DNA of 64,000 nucleotides from Larix kaempferi (lineage: Eukaryota > Streptophyta > Pinopsida > Pinales > Pinaceae). The position numbers and the translations under genes are program-made. The notes beneath the pieces are model-generated. The model did not search any database. It worked only from the letters and a program-made list of their open reading frames with translations, and was not told the DNA's origin. Positions 46,922 through 55,500 of this stretch are shown in pieces. Position 1 is the stretch's first letter, and each line of letters opens with the position of its first letter. The stretch is taken from the NCBI GenBank assembly GCA_027924585.1, contig BSBM01001138.1:7364001-7428000 (forward strand). Reading direction: 5' to 3'.

Positions 46922-47445
46922 TCTGGGAGATCCTATAGGTCGGAGTTGTGTACCCGTAACAGCCTGGGATGCTCTTTCGAGACATTGCTCTGGGAGGACA
47001 TGTAATAGTGCCCTGGGAGATCTCAGGTCGGAGTTGTGTACCCGTAACATCCTGAGATGATCTTGCGAGGTTTTGTCCTATGGCATGTAATTTGTGCCCT
47101 GGGAGATTTCAGGTCGGAGTTGTGTACCCGTAACATCCTGAGATGCTCTTTCGAGGTTTTGCCATGACCACATGTAATTTGTGCCCTAGGAGATTTCAGG
47201 TTGGAGTTGTGTACCCGTAACATCCTGAGATGCTCTTGCTAGGTTTTGTGGTGGACCACATGTAATTTGTGCCCTGGGAGATTTCAGGTCGGAGTTGTGT
47301 ACCCGTAACATCCTGAGATGCTCTTTAGAGGTTTTGTGGTGGGGTCACATGTAATAGCGCCCTGGGGGATCCTACAGGTCGGAGTTGTGTACCCATAACA
47401 TCCTGGGATGCTCTTTCGAGGTTTTTGTGACGCACATAATAAGTC
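46922..47445. repeat. 87-bp tandem repeat, six copies
   Basis: Units start near 46922, 47011, 47097, 47184, 47272 and 47360. They share 'ccctgggagatttcaggtcgg', 'agttgtgtacccgtaacatcc' and 'tgagatgctctttcgaggtttt'. Spacing is 86-89 bp and the copies are highly similar, so the expansion is recent. It lies between the copia C pol and its 3' LTR. Confidence 0.9.
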
Positions 47446-47688
47446 CTGAGGATTCCACAGTATGGCCAGTGATGACGAAGACCTGCAGGTGGTGGGCCTA
47501 CATCCAGTATGAAAAAGGACTGGCTCCGTAGAACTTCCTATGACGAGTAGATTCAGAGATTGATTGAGATAGCGGCAGCAGTGACGATGATAATGACTCG
47601 ATGACGATTATCCAGTGACGATGATCCAGAGAAGATGACTTGTGCTAGAAGAACTGTGCTGAGAAATACCTTCCTAGTTAAGAGGGAG

Positions 47689-48294
47689 TGTTGATGTATA
47701 TATAACTTCAGAATGTATTTCACATATATGTATATTGTATTCCTATAGAGATGGTATTATTCCTCTATAAGGAAGTGTCGTCATTTATATTGTAAGTGTC
47801 GTAACTTATACTTGATGGGTTATTAGACCACCTTATTTGGGGTCGGCCCTGTATAAGTCATGTGGGTCAAAGGGTTATTAGACCACCCTATTGGGGGTCG
47901 GCCCACTCAGCATTATGTTATGTGGTTAAGTTCGAGCCTACATGAGTTAGGTAAAAAGGCAAGTCAAGTCAAGTATAAATAGAGTGCGGGAGGCACTCTA
48001 TTTACTCACTCACTTCTCACACATACACTCAAGGAGGAGTGGCGCACTTATGGAGGAGGAGGATCTGCTGCTAGGTTGTGTCTATCTCTTATGGTTGGTT
48101 GTATCATTGCTCTATCTATCTCTGAGGAAGTTATTGGGGTTTTTCACCTTTATGGTTTTCCCCAAGTAAATCTTTGTGTCTCTTGTGTGCTTGCACTATT
48201 GTCTCCATGATTGATATGCTGTAGATATGCTGTACATGTTGTTCTCTCAGTTAAGATACTAGATCATATTGAAGTAAATTCTGATAATTTAACA
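47689..48294 (+). mobile_element. 3' LTR of copia C (606 bp)
   Basis: It starts TGTTGATGTATATATAAC after the polypurine AAGAGGGAG and ends TTTAACA at 48294, where gypsy LTR sequence resumes exactly (equal to 35298). A TATA box (TATAAATAGAG near 47974) and a typical 'ttttccccaagtaaatctttgtg' transcript-end region are present. A duplicated 'ggttattagaccacc.tat' lies in its first half. No matching 5' LTR exists in the window. Confidence 0.85.
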
Positions 48295-49454
48295 GATTAT
48301 TGTTTTGGATTAATCATATTACTTGAATCAATAATCTTTACAAATATCGCAATGGATGATATTTTTCATCATTAAATGCTAAATAAGAACTCCTTTTTAA
48401 TGTATAAAAAGATAAGTGGTGTATAAATTTTTACAATGGCTAGTCCTTGTATTATTCTTATAACAATCAAAAACCCTTGGATGAAGTCTTCAATACCTAG
48501 TATTATATTCTTAACAAACTCTTGCTTAAACAATAGCAATCGAGAATAAGATTGGACGTTGGTCTATAACATAGAACATTTGTTAAAATTTTACAAAATC
48601 TCCAAGCTAGAAGCTATCAAGTAAATCATTACTAGATTACAAATTGATCACTAATATTTATAGCCATCTTGATGCGACAAAATAAAAGATACAATATCTC
48701 TATCATTACTCTAAGTTACTGTAGAGAGTTAGAGCATAAATAACTGACGTTTTTATGTTGAGATAGTATTGCAGGGATGGGTAAAAACTTGCTACTGATT
48801 CATGATGGAACTTTAATTGGCAGATAGCAAATTATACGACTTATTGTTATTCGCTAAAGAAAGACTAGACTTGTGTTATCTTAAATACACCACGTGTTAT
48901 TTAAAGTGTAGTCATGAAAAACAAGTGCAGTTTCTCGATTAAAAACAACTACTTAAATCGTAAACAACAGAAGGCAGGTATCGACAAGACATAGTGATAC
49001 CTCTAACTTCCAAGCTGAGCAATTTAAAGTATAAGACAAATTTATTCTGAATTCTGAACTGAACATGAATCAAAAGTATTCTACCTTAAGGAGCTTGATA
49101 CACCTGGTTAGCATCTTTAGACCTATTCATTGAATGAGATGGTAAAGATAAATTGACTTATGATGCCCGACATTACCTGTGTATCTGTAAGCGAAGAAAG
49201 AAATTGTTGCGTTAGCTCGAAAGCTAAGTAAGCCAGTCCATCATAGCATTTTCCCCCTTGCGGTTGAAAAACAGAAAACAATCAGCAACAATTAAAGAAA
49301 CTCATAATAATAATATTTAAGTACAAAAAGGATCATTCCGACATCCGTACCATCACATAAGCTAAACATATAGTTAATCAACTTCATTAAATAACATTTA
49401 TTGCTATCTTAAAAATTTTAATTTTTTTTGAAAATTTTGGGATTTGACAGTATC

Positions 49455-49920
49455 TATAATATAGATGGCCAAATATCTCATGCCAAATATTGCTTTCTTC
49501 ATTAGCATGAGAGAGGAGTGCTACCAGTGGAGAGCTAATAAAAAATTGTGAAAACTTGTAGACTTCGGTGGAATGATCCACAGTGCCTAATGCAAAAAGT
49601 CTTCATATGGAGATCTCAAAGATCTCCACGTCATTAGGGTTGAAGACAACTCTTTTGGGTGAACCAATATGGGTCATTTGGTATATAGAAAATAAGTTTA
49701 CATCTAGACCAGGGACATAAAGGAAATTAAAAAATGAGCCATTGTCAATTTCTACTCTACCTTTACCCTTTGAAGCAGTTTCTGAGTCATCTCCAAGAAT
49801 AATGATAGGATCTGGGCCATTGGAGGAACTAAGAGTAGGAAATGATTCTCTAGTTGAAACCATGTACCTTGAAGGTCCAAAATCATTGATGTAAGAAGTG
49901 GATGAAGATGTGCTGGCCAT
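49455..49920 (-). pseudogene. Copia B protease and GAG-pre-integrase zinc region
   Basis: The minus frame 49920-49603 shows INDFGPSRYMVSTRESF, where intact elements have an Asp-Ser-Gly protease site; here the Gly-Ala is degraded. It then shows GSFFNFLYVPGLDVNLFS, the usual block after it. The next frame (49581 to the gypsy junction) has NIWHEIFGHLYYRYC, the His..His start of the integrase zinc domain. The gypsy TSD falls inside this domain, and the remainder is at 31953 leftwards. Confidence 0.8.
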
Positions 49921-49959
49921 TAGAGAATGGACTCGCTCCTTCTCATCTGAGTTAGAACC

Positions 49960-50765
49960 TCATTCCTTCTTCTTTGTACCTTAAGAGTTGTGCCATCTGA
50001 TCTATGGTATTTCTCATACAGAAGATTTTAGAATGAAATCCCCTTTGGAAATATGAGCACTTGGTTCTCTCCTCCTTCTTCTTCTAGTTATCCTTTCTGG
50101 AGGTGGAGGACTCGTCTTGTGGCTTAGATCTCTCCTTCTTTTTCTCAAAAGGATTTTTGGAGTTTTCCTTCTTCTTACCCTTCGAATTCCTTGAGTCACC
50201 AGCAACTAGAGCTTGATCTTTTGAAGGTTTCAAAGAACCCATCAACATAATCTTATTATGCTCCTGAGTCAAAGCCTCCATGAATTCATACAGACTGGGA
50301 ATCTTCAAATTCTTTACAGAGAGTTTTGTAGCATGGAAAGTCAAAACAAATAATGAGTAGTCTTGCTCCAATTTTAAAAGAATTGCTAAAACTAATTGCT
50401 CATCCTTTTTATCAATATCGCATTGCTTCAACTGCAAAACCAATGACTTGAATTTGGAGAAATAATATTGTAGATTCTCGAAACTGATTGGAATTAGAGA
50501 AATCATATCATTCTCTAGTTGATGTCCTCTCAGATCATCGATTTTACCAAAAAAATATTTCAAAGTTCTCCCAAACTTCATTTGGTGAAGTCAGACCATC
50601 CAAATGGAATAGAAAATCTATTGATATGATGAGGCAGAGAAGGCCATAAGCCTCATCACTCCGATTTTTCCACTTAGAATTATCTACAGTTGAAGTAGGA
50701 TCTACTTTAGTGCCCATTGTTACCTTGTAGAGGCCTTTTGACCTCAACAAAATCTCCATCTACGC
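49960..50765 (-). pseudogene. Copia B gag, decayed
   Basis: From 50765 leftwards: LLRSKGLYKVTMG and then GLLCLIISIDFLFHLDG, a frame change, and then FSKFKSLVLQLKQCDIDKKDEQLVLAILLKL and FEMEALTQEH-type helices. This is the UBN2-type copia capsid. A basic Lys-rich tail and a worn zinc-knuckle (GFHSKIFC in a shifted frame near 50030) follow. One large frameshift near 50560 and several stops are present. Between it and the 5' LTR is ~300 bp of leader, with TGGTATCAT (primer site, minus) at 51066-51074. Confidence 0.8.
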
Positions 50766-51074
50766 CTTGCATTGAAAATAATTAAATGGATTCAAAAGCA
50801 CATTTTGAGATTGATCCATGAGCAGAATGAGGTGTGCACTAAGGAGTGATATGTACATGCAAAAACACAAACAAATAACTCTCTGGATACAGATTCAAAA
50901 TATAGAGCTCTTCAATATGACAGTATGCACTTTCAGGAGTCTGTCACGCTCGGGTAGACCTCTTGAGCTAAACTCAAGCGTACAAGGCAATGGTCCGCAG
51001 GAATTCTATGGAAAATCCTTGCTTATGATGAGATACTGGATGCAATTGTTCTCCCCTAAAAATATATGATACCA

Positions 51075-51745
51075 TGTGAAATCATATCATAGGATGATCA
51101 TAATATTGAATTATACGTCTCACACAAATTGGTAGTCTAGAAATGTCAATAACACTCAAAAGCAGACTCATAATTATGCACAATATTAAATTGTATTATC
51201 ATAAATGTACATCATCCAACCATTTACCATCAAGTGGCTGAAAATATATAGAATTACATCAGAAAGTCGAAATGATTTGGATGCACTCGAATAGCTCACA
51301 AAAAGCAGGCTTACTAAACTAGCTAAAAACTCCCAAGGTAGAAACATCCATCTCCAACTCAGCCATAAATCTCACGAATTGTCCAAAATGATTTTGGAAG
51401 GTGATGTAGAAATTAGAAAAATATGGTATCTTTTGGAGTGAAAAATAGGAAAGGTGTGTTGGCCACAAAAACAAGCAATTGCCAAAACCTCTAGAGTGCC
51501 TAGCATTTACCTTATCTATTGAAAAGCAGAAAAGCATTGCAAAAGCAGGAAATGCGCCTTTGACACTTAGAATAGACAGAAAAGCACCCAGGATGCTCAT
51601 AAATGTGCTCATGTGTATAAGGATGTCAAGTGGTGGACCAAGGAATTCAACAAGTGGCAAAAAACATAGTAAAACTACCTAGGAAAGTAATAAAAAGAGA
51701 AATAAATTATATCCTAAGTATTAAGTTGGTTTTAATGCTCTAACA
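51075..51745 (-). mobile_element. 5' LTR of copia B (671 bp)
   Basis: The + strand runs TGTGAAATCATAT...GCTCTAACA. On the minus strand it is followed by TGGTATCAT, matching the first eight bases of the tRNA-Met primer site. It aligns with 28454-29126 and is flanked outside by TSD GAATC (51746-51750). Confidence 0.9.
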
Positions 51746-51750
51746 GAATC

Positions 51751-52090
51751 ACCCCCTTCCCCCACCCATTTTTTTATGCATGGAACCTAGTGTAGAATTC
51801 CTATATTGATCGGAAATATGTCAATCCTTTTGGAAATCCCGTTGTCCCCTGTTTGCATGTCCCTCCAAGTAGGACGCATAGAGATTGGAAAAGTGTCAAA
51901 AATATTTGCTTCCTCGATTTTTTTAATAAAGTAATCGGACATGGGATCCTTATGATCATGAGATACCCAAGATCCTAATTCTTCAAGGTATAAATATAGA
52001 TCTCCACCAATGATCACCCTGTCAGCTCCCAGAAAATCATACTTGAAGAATCTCTCTGAGATTGAACGCCAATTTCATTAAACTTGGACA
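51751..52090 (-). pseudogene. LINE endonuclease, N-terminal part
   Basis: This is an apurinic-type endonuclease of an L1-like LINE. From 52085 leftwards: RVIIGGDLYLYLEELGSW, with the GGD-x-N motif changed to GGDLY, then PTWRDMQTGDNGISKRIDIF, equivalent to the W..RID signature, then a TAG and KKWVGEGG leading into the TSD. Beyond copia B it continues as SDQFPIF at 28440. The 5' end stops near 52090, so the LINE is truncated, as is common for such elements. Confidence 0.8.
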
Positions 52091-52154
52091 TATTCTAGTC
52101 CAAGTCACTTTGAAGACGGGTTAAAAACAACCTTTTTAAACCCCAAAATCAAGC

Positions 52155-52390
52155 AAAATTCGGTTCCAAAAGTGTCAAATCCAGGTCCCAAAATTGCCAA
52201 AACCGGTTCCAAAAGTGCCAAATCTGGTTCCCAAAGTGCCAAATCCAGGTTCCAAATTGCCAAAACCGGTTCCAAAAGTGCCAAAACCGGTTCCAAAAGT
52301 GCCATATCCGGTTCCAAAAGTGCCCAAACCGGTTCTGAAACTGCCAAATCCGTTTCCAAAAGTGCCAAATCCAGGTTCCAAAAGCATACT
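52155..52390. repeat. 21-bp minisatellite, about 11 copies
   Basis: Units of the type 'aaccggttccaaaagtgccaa' repeat head to tail with few changes. As 21 is a multiple of three, all frames stay open and give 7-residue repeats on both strands (SKSAKTG, VPKVPKP, FGTFGTG, WHFWNRF). The reading frames at 52105-52475 are therefore repeat artefacts rather than genes. Confidence 0.9.
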
Positions 52391-52477
52391 TTTTCTTTTG
52401 ATATTTCCACTTTTGAAATTGGCTTTTGCGCTTTTCCGATATCATAAATATGATAATGGCACTTTTAGAACCTGATT

Positions 52478-53545
52478 TTTCCCTTTTGGAAGGCTACTTT
52501 TGACACTTCCAATACTTAATTTTGAAATGTTAAAACAAATTTAGCACTTTCAAACTCTGATTTTGCATTTTTTAAAACCAAAGTCAAAATTTTACAAGAA
52601 TTATAATCACAGTGAAATTGAACATACTAGCAAAAACAAACATTCAAGTGTATTATTCACAATTGGACTCACATCACTCATGCCATTCAGGTGCAGCAAG
52701 CAAGGCCATAATTGATCTAACATGAATGTGTTATTGACACCGTGGCAACTATAAGTTTTTGTTATAATACAATTCCCTTCCTCCTTACAAACATCATGTT
52801 TTTCTTTTGAGTCATCTACAATCACTGTATTTGTAGCATCCCAACCATGGATCAAAATGTCCCAAATTTTTTTTAAAGGCTTGATAAATACATAAGGATT
52901 TACATCACCCTGATAACCCTCTCTGGCTATGCAAGAACAATATTCTTGTGTTAAAATTACTCTAAATTGTTCCCTTTGCAATCCCGCTCTTTGTAATAAT
53001 GTTGGCAAAAACTCGTCAACGTTTTTTTGTTGTGCAAATTTCCATACCCCAACTTCAAATATACTAAAGAATTTTTCAAAAAATTCCCTTAATCCTAGAC
53101 GTATAAAATAATACTTTGTGGTTGATTCGATATCCGGTGTTCGTGGCAATCTGTTTTATTTTTATTTTTTATGAACTGTGTGTAACAAAACTCCATTGAA
53201 ATCGAAAATAACAAATGGTTTACTGGTCACAAATATTCTAGTATATGCAAACAAAACACACACACACACAACACAGTCAAGAAAATAATACGTTTCAATG
53301 TTTCTAAGTATATTTATTTCATGGTCTGCAATTTTTGAAACAATGTTTGAAACACATCACCAGATACATGATACTATGTCCATAAATAATATGAGAATTG
53401 TCCAATAAAATTTACATCAATTAAATGTAGAAGTTTTCAAAAATATACAAATCACTAAATGAATTGTTGTCTGTATAATATGACGGTCATTTGAAGTAGA
53501 ATGCCATTAATCAACGCCCCATTTTTGAATGAGGCCCGAGATAAA
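52478..53545. repeat. Segmental duplication, copy 1 (partner 61188-62275)
   Basis: From 'cttttggaaggctacttttgaca' to 'ttttgaatgaggcccgagataa' this block matches 61188-62275 with modest divergence and small indels. It carries HAD module C1. Its right end meets the palindrome array and its left end the 21-bp minisatellite. Confidence 0.85.
52607..53230 (-). pseudogene. FCP1/NIF-like HAD phosphatase module C1, broken
   Basis: HAD-family FCP1-type enzymes remove phosphate from proteins using an N-terminal Asp box. Reading leftwards from 53225: KPFVIFDFNGVLLHT (Asp box, D-x-N-G-V form seen in a plant subfamily), two TAA codons in a Lys-rich linker, then YYFIRLGLREFFEKFFSIF, EVGVWKFAQQKNV, YVFIKPLKKIWD (conserved Lys) and TNTVIVDDSKEKH (Asp-Asp motif), then CLLHLNGMSDV at the end. 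About 205 residues, the size of one domain. An upstream exon-like piece (LSRASFKNGALINGILLQMTV near 53540-53460) is shared with copy 2. It is either a pseudogene or has an intron at the linker. Specificity unknown. Confidence 0.7.
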
Positions 53546-53550
53546 TGAAT

Positions 53551-54411
53551 GAAGGGGTGGCTGACCCTTCTTCTGCCCACTATTATTTTCATAATAGTTC
53601 TAGACTGCAAGAAGGGTGGTTCGAACCTTCTTGTGTTCATCATTCTGGATACAGGTGAATTGCTGGATATTAGTGTTCATAGTTATCTACTAAAGGAAGG
53701 GGTGACCGATCGTTCTTGTCGGAAGTCATAAATTTGAATAAATATTGTTTACATGTTATAACTTAGCCAATGTCCTGATCCCTACCATTTACTACGGAAG
53801 TCGGTAGTCGAGAATTGTCGTCCCAGCCTTCGTAGATTAAATATTTTTTCATTTCTCTTTTAAATGAAGGGTCGCCCGACCCTTCTTGTGCCTAGTATTT
53901 TTCCAGTCTTCACAATTCAGGATATACATGAATTGATATCCTATCCTTCGTAGGTTGAATATTTGCATAATTCCCTAATAAATGAAGGGGCGGATGAACC
54001 TTCTTCTGCCCAGTATTATTTTCATACTAGTTCTAGACTACAAGAAGGGTCATCCAATCCTTCTTGTGTTCACCATTCTGGATATAGGTGAATTGCTGGA
54101 TATTGGTGTTCACAATTATCTACTAAACGAAGGGTCGGCCGACCCTTCTTGTGCTTAGTATTTTTTTAGTCTTGACCATTCTGGTTATATATGAATTGAT
54201 GGCCTAGCCTTCGTAGGTTGAATATTTTCACAATTCCCTCATAAATGAAGGAGCGACTGACCCTTCTTCTACCCAGTATTATTTTCATAATAGTTCTCTA
54301 CTGCAAGAAGGGTCGGTCGATCCTTCTTGTGTTCACCATTCTGAATGCAAGTGAATTACTGGATATTGGTGTTCACAAATATATACTAAACGAAGGGGCA
54401 ACCGATCCTTC
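53551..54411. repeat. Array of ten 20-bp near-palindromes, 263-bp higher-order unit
   Basis: The 20-mers GAAGGG(8 nt)NCCTTC start at 53551, 53611, 53696, 53866, 53984, 54044, 54129, 54247, 54307 and 54392. The copy at 54129-54148 (GAAGGGTCGGCCGACCCTTC) is a perfect palindrome, and the others keep the GAAGG...CTTC arms. Spacings are 60, 85, 170, 118, 60, 85, 118, 60, 85, so the basic unit is 60+85+118. The spacers are also related between units ('ttctggatacaggtgaattgctggatatt', 'cttcgtaggttgaatatt'). No protein is encoded; frames at 53549 and 54245 are two copies of the same repeat. Confidence 0.85.
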
Positions 54412-54504
54412 TTGTCGGAAGTCGGAAGTCAGGATAAATATTGTTTATATGTTTATATGTTATAATTTGGTAACATTCCTCAAAGAGAAATCATAAGCTT
54501 TTGA

Positions 54505-54627
54505 GAATTTAATTTTTTTTAAAGTAATGGTTGAAAATGATACAAATCTGAAAATCAAATGTTTAAGGTCAAATAATGGAGGAGAGTTTACCTCAAACGA
54601 ATTCAATGAGTTTTGTGAAACCTATTG
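54505..54627 (+). pseudogene. Copia D integrase core, first piece
   Basis: The frame reads VENDTNLKIKCLRSNNGGEF and then TSNEFNEFCETY, the second catalytic block of copia integrase (Asp replaced by Asn in RSNNGGEF). It stops where a 4.3-kb insert begins and is continued at 58915 by GIKRQFSAPRTPQQNGVVER. Together they form one integrase core. To its left lies the palindrome array, so the 5' part of copia D is missing. Confidence 0.8.
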
Positions 54628-55500
54628 ACACACTATTTTTCAATTTTGAATGGGAAAAAGATTGATAAAAATAAGTCTTGATATAATGTAAAAATCGTGA
54701 GAATAGCCCCAAGTCCTGAAAAAATGGTTCATATGACCATTTCCTATACCAAAAAGGAGCTAAAGAACTGAGCGAAATGCTTTGGAAGTCATTCAAAATG
54801 ATCAATGGTCATGATTTCAATGGAGAAGATTCATGGTGGAAGATGAGTTTCACCAGAAAAGAAGAGATGAATAGTGGAATCGAAATCCCCCAAAAAATTA
54901 AAGGGTGACTCTAAAGGATAGAAATGATTGACGATTGTTGGCGGGGAAATGTATAGATCAAAGACAAGGGAAAGGTTTTGCTATGGAATAAGCGAGGAGG
55001 ATAACGAAGATAAAGTGCACCAAAAAGTCAAGTAAGGTGGCGTTAAAGGCACACTAAGATCAATGACTATTCGGTAAAGGGGCAGTTAGATCGATGGCCC
55101 ATAATATTTTTGTGCCGCCAACATGCACGACGAAATGGAGGTCGGAGTAGTTGCGAAATACCATACCGCCATACACATGTTGTCTTCACATCATTTAGAA
55201 ATCAAAGAAAGATAGTATAGAGAATCATCCCCTGAGACCAAACAAACCTTCGTGACCAATTGTCTGAAACTTGACCTTGCCATTGATTAACACCCCTCAT
55301 CCACTTGACATTAATTTCTTTGATGAAAATTCACAGTTAGTTTTGTCACTCATTCACAGTTTTTAGGGTTTGATGATGATTCCATGGTCACAGAGGTCCA
55401 GTTAAGTTTGATTTTTAGATTAGTGTTGGTAAAACAGAAATGGATTACAGTCAAGTACCCTCCTTAAATTTGATGAATTCTTGGCTGGGAACATCCACTC
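54628..55500. other. Left part of insert in copia D, no feature
   Basis: There are no domain-bearing frames. The insert starts after 'gaaacc' and its right end precedes 'aaaccc' (58911-58916), which may be a 5-bp AAACC target repeat. The ends are not TG...CA and no terminal inverted repeat is visible. A conserved-looking stretch, NLMNSWLG, lies in a short frame near 55470. Confidence 0.4.

Larger units (their letters stand above)
41353..49449 (+). mobile_element. 3' LTR of gypsy, interrupted by copia C
   Basis: It starts TGTCACATACCCC at 41353 and ends TTTGACA at 49449 beside TSD GTATC. Bases 41353-42433 equal 31959-33043 and 48295-49449 equal 35298-36452. In between, 5861 bp of copia C-related DNA replace the 2254 bp present in the 5' LTR, so the LTR has both gained an insertion and lost its middle. 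Confidence 0.9.

Noticed and set aside
52105-52475. Repeat proteins (SKSAKTG, FGTFGTG) on both strands
   Set aside because: A 21-bp minisatellite keeps all frames open; no gene-like edges.
53551-54411. CRISPR-like array (short palindromic repeats with spacers)
   Set aside because: Repeats vary, spacers are themselves related and longer than CRISPR spacers, no cas genes occur and the genome is a plant. It is a satellite with embedded palindromes.
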